Of a stretch of 64,000 nucleotides of DNA, positions 8,333-19,035 are shown piece by piece. The notes beneath the pieces are model-generated. The model did not search any database and was not told where the DNA came from. It saw only the letters and a list, made by a program, of their open reading frames with translations. This stretch comes from Lactobacillus kitasatonis DSM 16761 = JCM 1039. GTDB lineage: Bacteria > Bacillota > Bacilli > Lactobacillales > Lactobacillaceae. A program made the position numbers and the translations under genes. Position 1 is the first letter of the stretch, and the number at the start of each line of letters is the position of its first letter. The stretch spans positions 124,001-188,000 of the forward strand of contig NZ_BALU01000001.1 of the NCBI RefSeq assembly GCF_000615285.1, read 5' to 3'.

Positions 8333-10449
8333 TTAGTCTTCTTTTTTGTCGTCAGCCTTAGCTTCGTCTTCCTTAACCTTTTCTTCAATCTTTGGAGAAA
8401 TGTCGAAGATTGCTTTGCCGTTCAAGTACAAGTGCTTGTCGTCAGCAGTAAATTCAACCTTCTTAGTGTCAGGTTCTCTTAAGATCAACTTAGCAGCTGA
8501 AGTTTCAAGGTTTTGTTCAACAACTCTTCTAAGTGGACGAGCACCGAACTTCTTGTCGTAACCCTTTTCTGCCAAGAATGCCTTAGCTTTGTCTGAAACT
8601 TCAACAGTTACACCCTTCTTAGCAAGTACGTGGGACATCTTCTTCAAGTAAATGTTGATGATCTTGCCCATGTCTTGTTCAGTAAGTGAGTTGAATGGAA
8701 CGATTGCGTCCAAACGGTTCAAGAATTCAGGTCTGAAGTAGTTTTCAAGAGCTGAGATTAACTTGTCTTGGTCAACCTTGCCGTCTTCAAGAAGCTTGTC
8801 TGAGAAGCCTGCGTTTGAAGTCATAATCAAGATAGTGTCTTTGAATGAAACGGTTCTGCCTTGTGCGTCAGTCAAACGACCATCGTCCATAATTTGGAGA
8901 AGTGCGTTGAAGACTTGTGGGTTGGCCTTTTCAATTTCATCGAACAAGATCAATGAGTATGGTTGGTGACGAACTTTTTCAGTTAATTGACCACCTTCAC
9001 CGTAGCAACGTAACCAGGAGCTGAACCGATTAACTTGTTAACAGCCATCTCGTCTTGGTATTCACTCATATCCAAACGGATTAAGTGGTCTTTGTTACCA
9101 AATAATTGGATAGCTAATTGCTTAGCAAGTTCAGTCTTACCAACACCAGTAGGACCAGTAAGTAAGAATGAACCAGTAGGACGATCGCTGTCTTTAAAGA
9201 TTTGCTTACGAGCAATAGCGTCAGTAATTACATCGATTGCTCTGTCTTGGTCAATAACGTTTTGCTTTAACTTCTTAGCAAGGTCTAAGTTCTTTTGAGC
9301 TTCGTCAGCGTGGAGTTCGCTCATAGGAATCTTAGTCTTTTGCTCAATAATTTCGTAGATGTCTTTCTCAGTTACTTCTGGAGTATTCTTAGTGTCTACG
9401 TTCTTAAGTTGCTTTTCAAGGTCAGCAATCTTGTTCTTAATTTCTGAAGCCTTGTCGTAGTCTTCAGCCTTAGCAGCTTCCACCTTCCTAGCTTCAAGAG
9501 CATTGATTTGATTCTTCAAGCTCTTTTCATCAGTTGGTTGTACAAGCAAAGCTTTCTTAGCACCAGCTTCATCCATCAAGTCGATGGCCTTGTCTGGTAA
9601 GTAACGACCTTGAATGTATCTTTCTGATAATTCAACGGCTAATTTAAGGCTGTCGTCAGTGTATTTTACGTGGTGGTAGTCCTCGTATTTCTTCTTCAAG
9701 CCTTCCAAAATCTTAACAGCTACATCAGTAGTAGGTTCTGGAACTTGTACAGCTTGGAATCTACGTGATAATGCTGGGTCTTTTTCAATTCTTTGGAATT
9801 CGCTTGTAGTAGTAGCACCGATTAACTTCAAGTCACCGCTTGCAAGAGCTGGCTTCAAGATGTTAGCAGCGTCACCGTTGTTGTTTTCTGAATCAGTAGA
9901 ACCTGCACCTACAATGTTGTGTAATTCGTCGATGAATAAAACAATGTTAGGATCACTCTTAGCTTTGTCGATAACTTTCTTAAGTCTCTCTTCAAAGCTA
10001 CCACGAAGGCTTGAACCAGCAACCATGTCGTTAATATTTACTGAAATAATGTGCATGTTTGCCATCTTAGCTGGAATGTTGCCAGAAGCAATTCTTTCAG
10101 CCAAGCCTTCTACGATAGAGGTTTTACCAACACCAGCAGGTCCAATTAAAACTGGATTGTTCTTCTTACGTCTTGATAAAATTTCGATTACGTTATCGAT
10201 TTGTTCATCACGACCGATAACTGGGTCGAATTTGTTGTTCTTTGCTTTTTCAACTAAATCTTCACCAATTGTTTTTTCATTTTGCTTTTGAGGATTTTGT
10301 TGAATAGTTTGTGGGGTTGCTCCCATGTTGCTTGAGTAGTTAATTGGAATTGAACCTGAGTTGCCACTTTTCTTGCCGAAGTCGTCATTAAAGAATGAGC
10401 TGTTCAATTCGTTAAATAAGTTGTCAAAATCATTGTCAAAGTATGCCAT
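8333..10449 (-). pseudogene. clpE: ClpE-type ATP-dependent protease ATPase, one frameshift
   Basis: Hsp100/Clp AAA+ unfoldase that feeds substrates to ClpP. Two AAA modules are visible: Walker A GPAGVGKTS then the LFIDELHN Walker B in module 1, and GPTGVGKTE plus LILFDEIEK in module 2. A UVR-like coiled segment (AEDYDKASEIKNKIADLEKQL split by the linker) lies between them, as in ClpC/ClpE. The frame breaks near 9005 inside the universally conserved GYVGYGEGGQ: one G is missing, so the first frame ends GYVATVKVVN. Restored length is 705 residues. The N-terminus (MAYFDNDFDNLF) lacks the usual ClpE zinc finger. The ATG at 10449 is preferred over an upstream GTG abutting the GGGAG site. A CIRCE operator lies upstream. 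Confidence 0.88.
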
Positions 10450-10485
10450 ATATGCAAACACTCCCTATAAATAAATTTAAGTCTT

Positions 10486-10512
10486 TTAGCACTCGACGTC
10501 TTTGAGTGCTAA
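10486..10512 (-). promoter_or_regulatory. CIRCE operator (HrcA binding site)
   Basis: TTAGCACTC-N9-GAGTGCTAA is a perfect nine-base inverted repeat with nine-base spacer, identical to the CIRCE consensus. It sits 37 bp upstream of the clpE start, so HrcA should repress this gene outside heat shock. Confidence 0.96.
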
Positions 10513-10538
10513 CTTGTTACATTTATTAGTATAGCAGG

Positions 10539-10727
10539 TTATCCACAGAATGCAAGTTTTTTTAGTGAGTTTTCCACAGTTTATTTATTTTTTGTGATTT
10601 ATAAAATAAAAAGTGCAATAAGCGTTGTTATACCAGCGTTTATTGCACTTCACAAATTATAAAGATTTTCTTAAGATAATCAGTTTATCACTAATTTTTG
10701 TTGGACTTCCAAAGAGACTTATCCACA
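10539..10727 (+). promoter_or_regulatory. cluster of three DnaA-box sequences
   Basis: TTATCCACA occurs at 10539-10547 and 10719-10727, with TTTTCCACA at 10570-10578, all in the same orientation. The first and last are perfect consensus DnaA boxes. They lie in the 317-bp gap between the clpE start and the DUF915 gene, which also holds the CIRCE and a terminator. There is no dnaA, dnaN or AT-rich unwinding region beside them, so this is not an obvious oriC. Confidence 0.5.
10611..10650 (-). terminator. terminator downstream of the DUF915 gene
   Basis: On the minus strand AAGTGCAATAA and TTATTGCACTT pair, followed by TTTATTTTAT. It lies about 120 bp past the stop at 10767. Confidence 0.75.
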
Positions 10728-10766
10728 GGATAATAAGAAAAAAGCTCTTATTTCATGACACCTACA

Positions 10767-11639
10767 TTATTGTCTTTTCTTATTAGCTTGTCTAGGGGGC
10801 CGCAAGTTTTTATTCTTCTTTTCTAGTAAATATTGTTTGATCAAGCGCACAACCTGTTCATTCTGTGGCAGGTCCGAGTGATCGGCTTCCGAACCGGTAA
10901 CTGTCATGGCCGTGTAGCTCTTTACCTGATTTTGGAAAATATACTTTCCGGCTGCAACACTTGCTTCCGGCACAATTCCGTCGGATTCATAGCTTTTACC
11001 ACCGGATAAAGAATAAACAACCAAATTCTTTGGCAACTTATTTTTATTCTTGATAAAGTCTTCAAGCATTTGCGTTCTGTACTTCAAATTGCTTTCACTA
11101 AAATTATATGGCGTCCCCAACGTCATCAGGCGCTTCATTTTGATTTCATTAGCATAACTAGAATAGTAATGCTCCAGCCAATATGTCCAAATCAGACCGC
11201 CATTTGAGTGACCAAATGCCTTGAAATTATTGAAATGATAATTTTGCGTCAATGTGTAAAAAGCCTGATCAAGCCATCCTGCTTGCTTTTTGATGTTGCT
11301 ATAGCCGTCATGATTATTTTGAAAACCTACTACAATAATTGGTTCATTATCATCTTTATCAATGGCACCGGAATAAGACAATGTGCCTTTTGTTGAAACC
11401 TTAATCTTTAACACACTATGCTTAGTTGCTGTTTTGCTATTCAGTTGCCTAACTAATTGATTGAATCGTTCCGTGGTAGCACTTGAGCCTGGCACCATAA
11501 TAACTGGTGATAACACGGACTTTTGCCTTTGTGCTCGAGCCCAGTTATCTTTTTTCATCCAAGAGTAGCCCGGAATAGCTAAAAGAATAACCAGCAATAA
11601 AGTTAGGATTAACCATTTTAGGTTGGGATTTTTACTCAT
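10767..11639 (-). CDS. cell-surface alpha/beta hydrolase (DUF915 family)
   Basis: A 290-residue exported hydrolase. A single N-terminal membrane anchor (LILTLLLVILLAIPGYSW) is followed by an alpha/beta-hydrolase domain: the oxyanion strand IIMVPG-like VIMVPGSSAT, the nucleophile elbow GHSNGG, an aspartate region (SDGIVPEASV) and a late histidine (ADHSDLPQN). Substrate unknown; the family is annotated as cell-surface hydrolase. The ATG at 11639 overlaps the stop of the upstream PTS gene (ATGAGTAA), indicating translational coupling; a GTG at 11651 is the alternative. The C-terminus is very basic. Confidence 0.85.
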   Translation of the reverse strand: MSKNPNLKWLILTLLLVILLAIPGYSWMKKDNWARAQRQKSVLSPVIMVPGSSATTERFNQLVRQLNSKTATKHSVLKIKVSTKGTLSYSGAIDKDDNEPIIVVGFQNNHDGYSNIKKQAGWLDQAFYTLTQNYHFNNFKAFGHSNGGLIWTYWLEHYYSSYANEIKMKRLMTLGTPYNFSESNLKYRTQMLEDFIKNKNKLPKNLVVYSLSGGKSYESDGIVPEASVAAGKYIFQNQVKSYTAMTVTGSEADHSDLPQNEQVVRLIKQYLLEKKNKNLRPPRQANKKRQ

Positions 11640-12938
11640 TCTTTTGTTCACGTTCTCTCAGACCTTTCTCGATTCTTTGGCCCAATGAGCCAATTGGGAT
11701 AAGCATCACGATATCCAATATAAATAGCAAGATTGAAAATACTAAATTAACCCAGTTCCCGTTAGAGCCAAAAAATGAAATTAAGATACCTGGCGTCCCT
11801 CTTAGCACTGGATACACGCATGGAGCAATAATATGCAGTGCAATTGCCGCTGAAGCTAATAAAACATTGACCACGGGAATAATAATAAATGGTAAAAACA
11901 AAACTGGATTCAAAATAATCGGCATCCCTACCATGAAGCCCCAATTAGAGTTAAAGACTACCGGCAATAAGTTAATTTTGGCAATATTCTCATTTTGCTT
12001 ATTTTCACGTACAAGCAGAATAATTACTATCAAAGCAAGACCAACACTGGCTCCGCCCATCCAAGCATATGGATAAACTAACGAACTACCCAGGAATTTG
12101 TGGGGAACGTCCCAGCGCTGCCATGTTTTAAAGCATAATTCAAATTTGCCATTGCGGCAGTATTAACGGCTGAATTAGACAAAGCATTCAGTGGATAGCC
12201 AATACCAATCCAGCTTAGGAACATTACTACTATCAATAGTAGGATAATTTTAAATAAATTATTTGAATTTTCCACCTGCGCTACCAAGGTCTTAAAAGTA
12301 TCCGAACTCATAATTCTGATTTGCAGTTCATAAATTGAAACACCTAAAATCAGACCGCCGAAGATCGATACTGACGCTGGTAATAGCGCATCCCACGCCC
12401 TTTTTCGAATGCGGCTAGTATGTTCAAACTCAATCAGCTCATGATCTTTACCTAACCAGTGAAAAATCTGGCCAACAACATACCCTATCAGCAAAGCCAG
12501 CAACATAGCATTTACTTTTAAAATACTGGCAGAAAACGGCGAGCGATTACCGGTTGTGTCGCCCAAATTATTAGCATAGGCACAGAACATAATTACAATA
12601 ACGGCGGTCATACCGGCCGAAGTGGAATCTTTCTTATATAAACGCGCCGTATATCTTGCCGAAAAATATGCTGCATATAAGCCAAATAGCCCAAAAGCAG
12701 CTCGCACCATTCCGCTGCTGATAAAAGCACCAGTATACCAAATATCGTCTGGCATAGTTTCATCAAAATTCAAAATATTATAAATAAAGCTATCTGGTGA
12801 AAAAACAGCATTTCGCATAAGTTGAAAGTATGCACCAATAATTGCGATCGGCATCAGTATAACCAGCGTTCGCTGAAAGACTCTGAAGATCGATAATCTT
12901 CTTATTGTTAATAGCAAATTTGCTAACTTATCTACCAT
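11632..12938 (-). pseudogene. PTS EIIC, lichenan/cellobiose family, frameshifted
   Basis: Membrane sugar-transport subunit of a phosphotransferase system. The N-terminal part (from MVDKLANLLLTIRRLSIFRVF) carries about seven membrane segments to LNYALKHGSA near 12115. There the frame ends, and the next frame resumes DVPHKFLGSSLVYPYAWMGG and runs to 11632, including the conserved NSNWGFMVGMPIILNP. One missing base in the G3 run near 12112 explains the break; the restored product is 435 residues, normal for EIIC. The ATG at 12938 has AAAGGGAAA in front. No EIIA or EIIB is nearby. Confidence 0.85.
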
Positions 12939-12951
12939 AGTATTTCCCTTT

Positions 12952-12965
12952 ATATAGCGCTTACA
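12952..12965 (-). promoter_or_regulatory. cre site upstream of the PTS EIIC gene
   Basis: On the minus strand TGTAAGCGCTATAT matches TGWAARCGYTWNCW at 13 of 14 positions. It lies 14 bp before the EIIC start and would allow CcpA repression by glucose. Confidence 0.6.
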
Positions 12966-13014
12966 ATTATGTTTAAATAAAGTTATAACGACATTATACA
13001 ATTATGCTAGAAAG

Positions 13015-14989
13015 ATGATAATCATGGCTTACATTGAACTTAAAAATAATACCCAAATTTATCAATCCGGCGATACGCAAATCCATGCCAACAAAGATAT
13101 CACCTTCTCTGTCGCCAAAGGAGAATTAGTCATCATCCTTGGCTCATCTGGTGCCGGCAAATCTACTTTGCTTAACATTTTAGGCGGCATGGAGCCTAAT
13201 AGCAGTGGTGATGTTATCGTTGCGGGCAAAAATATCGCATCGGACAAAAAATCACTTTTACTAAGCCTGGTATTTTAAAGAATAAAACTTTTAAAATTGT
13301 TGACTTTGTCAAAGCAAGCGAGTTTTTGGACAAGAATCAAATTGGACAAACTAACATTGGCAACGGTAGTTTAATTGGATTGCAGTTACTACTCCAAGTG
13401 CATTTGCTTCTCCTGTGTACCAAGTTTCACGTGTAACGTTTAAAAATACCCGGAATTTGAGCCCATTTAGCGTAACTTACCGTAACCGCGTCTACCACGA
13501 TCAAGGCAAGCTGCAAACTGCTTTAAACAAGAACCGTGCTGATTCAGAACGTGTCGAAGTCCTCGCTAATGTCTTCCCTGGCTTTCTCTTCGCCGTAGCA
13601 GCCTTTGTCAGTTGGACTACCATGATGCGCTTTGTCAAAGAAGAACGGACAAATATTGGGACGCTAAAAGCACTTGGCTACAGCAATGGTGCCATTGCTA
13701 TTAAATTTTTGCTCTATAGCACCTCAGCTGCAATCTTAGGCGTTATTTTGGGTGCCAGCTTTGGGGTTACACGTTCCTACCCGATCTCATCATCAAGGCC
13801 TATTTAGCCCCTTCTACGCTAGGTACCGGTTATGAGATTAATTTTGCCTGGGGTCCACTACTCATTTCCCTATTGGTTGCATTGATTTCTACCACCGTGA
13901 TTTCAATTTTTACCTTGCACCAGACGCTACGTGAGCAACCATCTGCTTTGCTTTTACCAAAACCACTAAAAAATGGTTCAAGAATCTTGCTGGAATATTG
14001 GAGTTGGCTATGGAACCACATGAGCTTTTCGGCTAAAGTTACTGCGTGCAACATTTTCCGCTATAAGAGCAGAATGCTTATGACCATCATTGGTGTTGCC
14101 GGTTGTACCGGACTTTTAGTAATGGGCTTCGGTATCCGCGATTCGCTGCAAGGCATTGGCGGCATTCAGTATTCTGATATTCAAAAAAATGACATAATTG
14201 CGTTAAAAAGCAGTAATGTCACAAAGAAAGAACAAAATAAATTAGATAATCTGCTAAAAGAAAAAAATATTAAGCAGTCTAATGCAATCCAGTACCAACA
14301 ATTAACCAAGCACATTGCCAGCAGCGGTTCGACCATTTCTCTTAAAAACATGCCACTTCAAAGTCAACGGCATTTGTGAAATGTACCTAGGGCACTACAT
14401 TTTCATGAATCAACAAGAATATGAAAAAGCTACTGGCAAAAAATATGCTACTAATGCATATTTGGTCACCATGAGAAAACACTCTTCTACTTTCATCAAT
14501 CGCGTCGGTCGTAAGCTGGTTAAGTCTGCTGCAATTGAAACAGTGATTTCCAGTTCCGCCAGCAGAAGATTGCTAGGTAGCTTCACAGGTAGTTTGAACG
14601 AAGTTATCTTCATTTTGATTTCAGGAATGCTAGCCGTTGTGGTTATCTACAACTTGACTAACATTAACGTAGCTGAAAGAATCCGTGAGCTCTCCACGAT
14701 TAAAGTGCTAGGCTTCTACGATAATGAAACGACTATGTACATCTACCGTGAAACGATCATTTTGTCTGGTCTTGGCATCATCGTAGGCTTCGGCTTTGGT
14801 TGGTGGCTGCACCACTTTATCATCACGAGTCTGCCGCCAGATGTAGCAATGTTTGATCCGAATATGTATCCAATGAACTTCGTCTTCTCGGCCCTCATCC
14901 CTGCCATGATCACGGCCGCATTGGCCATCGTCGTTCACCAAAAGATCAAACGCATCAACATGCTAGATGCTTTGTCATCTATCGATTAA
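13015..14989 (+). pseudogene. remnant of an ABC transporter: ATPase N-terminus joined to a FtsX-type permease, several lesions
   Basis: The first 75 codons are an ABC ATPase start (ATG at 13024 or 13015) with Walker A LGSSGAGKST. At about 13245 the reading passes directly into permease sequence (TFTKPGILKNKTFKIVDFV in the +1 frame), so the rest of the ATPase and the permease N-terminus are gone. Further breaks lie near 13383, 13765 and 14350. The last open stretch keeps the FtsX C-terminal domain (RIRELSTIKVLGFYDNE, then IKRINMLDALSSID). Multiple lesions with an internal deletion show genuine decay. The intact relative would be a separate ATPase plus an FtsX-family permease, perhaps for export or cell-wall stress. 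Confidence 0.85.
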
Positions 14990-15037
14990 TGGCTACTATG
15001 CTATAATTATTTCCATAAGAAAAGGTGGAGTAAAAAA

Positions 15038-15274
15038 ATGGCAAGAAAACACTTTGAAATGAACAGTGATGTTCGTAAATTAATCGATAAATATAGCGAG
15101 AATCATGATGTTGAATTTAGCGACTTAATCAACAAGGCTTTGAAATTCTACCTTGTTAACCAAATGAACTATAAGGATGTTAAAGATGCTTTAAATGAAG
15201 CTGATATTGAAGCATCGAAATATATTGATGAAGCGATGCGTTCCAGCATGGGTGACATCAACCGTAATTTCTAG
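15038..15274 (+). CDS. small acidic protein, possible ribbon-helix-helix type
   Basis: A 78-residue product not recognised by family. It has good GTGGAG spacing before the ATG and its own terminator. The layout (MARKHFEMNSDVRKLIDKYS, then a helical FSDLINKALKFYLVN and an acidic tail) resembles short ribbon-helix-helix or antitoxin-like proteins, but this is only a resemblance. There is no toxin partner next to it: the upstream neighbour is the ABC pseudogene and the downstream one the convergent flippase. Confidence 0.7.
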   Translation: MARKHFEMNSDVRKLIDKYSENHDVEFSDLINKALKFYLVNQMNYKDVKDALNEADIEASKYIDEAMRSSMGDINRNF

Positions 15275-15282
15275 AGCAAAAC

Positions 15283-15319
15283 AAAAAGCCGACAAGAACA
15301 ATTTCTTGTTGGTTTTTTT
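15283..15319 (+). terminator. terminator after the 78-residue protein
   Basis: AAAAAGCC-CAAGAA pairs with TTCTTG-GGTTTTTTT, a clear intrinsic terminator. Confidence 0.85.
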
Positions 15320-15336
15320 GTGGCTAAATTTTCATT

Positions 15337-16952
15337 TTATTGGTAATGCTTGTATCTGTAATAGCGATACCCAATCTTTTTGCCAAAGATTGTTTCGGAC
15401 GTTCCCATCCAGTTGGCAATCAAAATATAAATGCCTAAGAATGCCAAACCGAAAATTGCGAGGTAGATAAAACTGCCCATGCGGCCCAAATTATTGAAAC
15501 GATAGCCAAAAAGAAATTGGTAAACGAATAACAAAACAATATAAATTTCGTTAGAAACGATAATTGGACTAAGCTTCTCAGCTTTACGCCATAAGTCTTA
15601 TTTAACTTGTGGTAGCTGAGCAAAATTACGATCAAGAATGAAATATCAGTTGAAAGGATCGCACCGTCTGCACTCATCATGAAGGTCATTGGCACCTGCA
15701 AAATGATTTTTGCCAAGATGCCCCACATCATGTAAATCACAGCTAATTTATTCATATTTAAAGCAAGGAGCAAAGTCAGTGAGTTCATGACCAATCCTGC
15801 AAGTAGACTCTGCACGATATTTTCTACAAGGTAATATGCACCAAGACTATCATGTGAAAATAGCACTGTATAAACTGGCGATGATGCAAATGCTCCAAGT
15901 GCGACTACCGGAAGAAGGACAAACAGAAGTAGTCTATAGTTCTCTAAGAGCAGTTTTCTGATGCTTTCGATGCTATCCTTGGATTTATACCTAAGCCCAG
16001 CTAAAAGCGGCAGACTCGTCTCAGAAACGGCTGTAGCGAGTGAAATAATTACCGTAGTAATCTTACTTGGGTTAGCTGAGAAAATCGTGTAGAGGTAACT
16101 AACGTAGCTAGTGCTCATATGGTTGAAGCTAATTAAGATTTGTTTGAACAAAAGCTGATCGACCAATTGCGTAACGGTAATAAATGAGCCAAGCAAAACA
16201 AATGGAATTGAGGCATACCATAAATTAAGCAAACTCCGTGAGACGTTGTTTAAGGCACGTGGAGTGCTTTTATCGATTAGGCCCTTGTAATGCCCCCACT
16301 GCTTGCGCATATACGCAAAGAGGTACAAATAACTGGCAATAGCGCCGACACAGGCACCGAATACACTAAAGTAAACGGCAGTCACATAATCATGGTGAAA
16401 GACTTCGATAACTAAGAACGTAGATAAAAGGATAAAGAGGATTCTGGCGAACTGTTCCCATAATTGGGAAATTCCGTACGGCTTCATATCGTTATTTCCC
16501 TGGAACCAGCCTCTCACCATACTCATTGATGGCAAAATTACTACGGCTGGAACCAATACACGAATGGAAATAGTCGCACTGGCAACGGAATCTACCGGAC
16601 TGTTTTTAGCAATAATTGGTGCCGTTACATAAAGCAAAACACCACAGGCTAGTCCCATGACGAACATGATGATCAGTCCCAGTTTAGTAATATATAAACT
16701 ATCCTTGTATCTATTTTGCGAATTTAACTGTGATACTTCCCGGGCAATAACTGAAGGAAGCCCTGCAGTACCAATAGACAAAAAAAGCGCATATGGGGTG
16801 TATGAAGAATTGAACAGAGCCTGTGCGTTTAATTGGTTGTGGTAACTGCCAAGCATGATTAACCACGGAATTAAATAAACGACTCCCAGTATTCTAGATA
16901 CGATACTACCAAATGATAGCCAGAAAGAGCCGGATAAAATTTTTTTATTCAA
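15337..16952 (-). pseudogene. polysaccharide flippase (MviN/MATE-like), frameshifted near the C-terminus
   Basis: Multidrug/oligosaccharidyl-lipid/polysaccharide superfamily flippase, which moves lipid-linked sugars across the membrane. Starting at TTG 16952 (NKKILSGSFWLSFGSIVSRILG), about 12 membrane helices follow, with PVVALGAFASSPVYTVLFS as a typical late motif. The frame breaks near 15584 after KTYGVK in an A3 run; the next frame reads EKLSPIIVSNEIYIVLLFVYQ and ends YRYYRYKHYQ at 15337. Restored length is 538 residues. Only the last two helices are displaced, so partial function is conceivable if the lesion is real. Confidence 0.85.
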
Positions 16953-17242
16953 CAGAAAAGCCTCAAATCTACGTTAGTTTCAATATTGCCTTCTTAATTA
17001 TACGTGGAAATTCGATTTTTTGGGAATAAAGTGGATAAAAGCCGAACTTTTTTAGAAAAAATTTAGCTTATTTTCTTCTTCAAATAATACAATTTGATTA
17101 CATTATTTACTATAATGTTACTTCTAGTTTATTTTACCGTTAGTTCTCTTGACCCAGTACGTTATTCTTATTATCCTTGTAATGTTTCTATGAAGATAAA
17201 ATTTAGACTAACAATTAAAGAATAATATTCGGGGGAATAAAG

Positions 17243-18214
17243 TTGTCATTAAAGAAGAGATTTATTACAAAATTAGCACTTGTTGCTGCATTATCAACTA
17301 CTTCAGTTGCCGCAGTTAACACCTTACATACTCAAACCAAGACTGTTCAAGCTTCAACTACTTCAGTTGCTGCTCGTTCACTTGGTATCGACGTTGCAAG
17401 TTACCAAAGTGCTGATCTTTCAGCTCATGCAAGATCAGGTGCTAAGTTTGCCATAGTTAAGGTAAGTGAAGGTACCAGCTACAGAAACACAAAGGCAAGC
17501 GCACAAGTTGCTAGTGCACGTGCACAAAACATGATGCCAATGGGCTACCACTTCGCTACTTTCAGTGCTAACAGCGCTGCTGCTAAGCGCGAAGCAAACT
17601 ACGCAGTCGCTTCAGCTAAGGCCGTAGGTCTTGCACCAGGTTCATACCTTGCTTGTGACTATGAATCTGGCGATGGTAACAACATTAACATGGGTAAGGG
17701 CGTTACTGCTAACGCAATCATTGCCTTCATGCAACAAGTTAAAGCAGCTGGCTACAAGCCACTTTTATACGCAAGTTCATCAGTTTTGAGAAACAATATC
17801 AATACTAACGCTGTTGTTAACCAATTCCCTAACAGTTTATGGGTTGCTTCATACGCAGTTGCTGGCCGTATCGACAAGCCAAACTTCAGCTACTTTCCAT
17901 CAATGAAGGGTGTTTCAATTTGGCAATTTACTGATAACTGGCGTGGTCTTAATGTAGATGGTAACATCAACGTTTTACCACTTACTGCATCAGGTAGCGC
18001 CGTTTCTCAAGCTCCTACTAAGAGGTCAACTAAGGCTCGTGTAGTAAAGCACACTGCTCGCGTTTACGACAAGAACGGTAACCACAAGTTAAACCGTAAG
18101 TCATTGAAGAAGAACACTACTGTTACTACCCACGGTAAGAAGAAGACCATCAATGGTGTTAAGTACTACCGTATCGGTAAGAATGCTTACGTTAAGGCAG
18201 CTAACCTCTACTAA
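17243..18214 (+). CDS. secreted GH25 N-acetylmuramidase with C-terminal S-layer-type wall-binding domain
   Basis: Secreted lysozyme-like enzyme of 323 residues. A signal peptide (KKRFITKLALVAALSTTSVAAV, cut near the VQA at 35-37; written here in part) is followed by a GH25 domain at about 45-245: GIDVASYQS at the start, ACDYES carrying the Asp/Glu pair, and WQFTDNW near the end. The last 65 residues (ARVYDKNGNHKLN, INGVKYYRIGKNAYVKAANLY) look like the SLAP/S-layer domain that attaches proteins to the wall in acidophilus-group lactobacilli. Start TTG follows GGGGG. Codon use is strongly biased to preferred codons, suggesting high expression. Likely role: autolysis or cell separation. Confidence 0.93.
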   Translation: MSLKKRFITKLALVAALSTTSVAAVNTLHTQTKTVQASTTSVAARSLGIDVASYQSADLSAHARSGAKFAIVKVSEGTSYRNTKASAQVASARAQNMMPMGYHFATFSANSAAAKREANYAVASAKAVGLAPGSYLACDYESGDGNNINMGKGVTANAIIAFMQQVKAAGYKPLLYASSSVLRNNINTNAVVNQFPNSLWVASYAVAGRIDKPNFSYFPSMKGVSIWQFTDNWRGLNVDGNINVLPLTASGSAVSQAPTKRSTKARVVKHTARVYDKNGNHKLNRKSLKKNTTVTTHGKKKTINGVKYYRIGKNAYVKAANLY

Positions 18215-18232
18215 TACTAATAAAGACTAATC

Positions 18233-18269
18233 AAAAAACACCAGGTAAGAAATTTACCTGGTGTTTTTT
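18233..18269 (+). terminator. terminator after the lysin gene
   Basis: AACACCAGGTAA, loop GAAA, TTTACCTGGTGTTTTTT: a long perfect stem with T-run. Confidence 0.92.
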
Positions 18270-18286
18270 CATGCTTAATTTATTTT

Positions 18287-18967
18287 TTATTTTAAGTATC
18301 TGTCACCAGCTAAGTTGCGGTAGAAATTAGCCTTAGCAGTTTGGTAGTATGGGATAACCCATAAAAGACCAATACCGGCTGGAATACTACCAATAATAAA
18401 CCAGCCAAGGAAACTTAAGTCAAAGATAAATAAATCCATCTTGTGGCCATTCATCAATTCCTTGCTGGCGTTAATACCATCGGTAGCGCCAACGGACTTG
18501 CCACTAGCTACCATGTCACTAACGATGTATGTCGTCATTGCGTATGAATAGCTCTTAATAATACCTGGGATGATCAATAATAAGCTCCACAAGAAAGTGA
18601 AGATACTGGTCATAACATAGTTAATACATTCTGGACCAAAGCGGTTTTCAGTGAAAACCGAGAAGGCAGCAATGTATGGCTTCTCTTCACTTGTATCTGC
18701 GTTATCTCTTAAGTTCAAAAATGAAATTGCCAAACTCAATGCAATAAAATCAGCAATCCAAGCTAAGATGCCACCCATTGGGCTAAGGAATTGGAAAAAT
18801 ACATTATTTCCATCGTAATTCATATAAAAACCATCAAGCTTGTGACCACCTGAAGTCAAAATCCATACAACTAACCTATTAATCAAAGCGATTACAACAG
18901 CCCAAGGCCAATTACCGCGAAGAACTTGCTTAGCGCTATCCTTTAGTTTCTTTCGTGTAGTAGACAT
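18287..18967 (-). CDS. DUF975 family membrane protein
   Basis: Integral membrane protein of 226 residues and unknown function, recognised as DUF975 by its N-terminus (RKKLKDSAKQVLRGNWPWAV) and the central LLIIPGIIKSYSYAMTTYIVSD region, with a late helix WFIIGSIPAGIGLLWVIPYY. About five membrane segments. The ATG at 18967 is preceded by AGGAGAAATTT. It is transcribed alone, convergent to the lysin. No enzymatic motif is visible. Confidence 0.85.
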   Translation of the reverse strand: MSTTRKKLKDSAKQVLRGNWPWAVVIALINRLVVWILTSGGHKLDGFYMNYDGNNVFFQFLSPMGGILAWIADFIALSLAISFLNLRDNADTSEEKPYIAAFSVFTENRFGPECINYVMTSIFTFLWSLLLIIPGIIKSYSYAMTTYIVSDMVASGKSVGATDGINASKELMNGHKMDLFIFDLSFLGWFIIGSIPAGIGLLWVIPYYQTAKANFYRNLAGDRYLK

Positions 18968-19035
18968 AAATTTCTCCTAACTTTTTTATAAATATACTCT
19001 TCAATTATATACAATTATCAGAAAAAATAGCATCA

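Noticed and set aside
10539-10727. Replication origin
   Set aside because: DnaA boxes are present but there is no dnaA/dnaN, no unwinding region and only three boxes.
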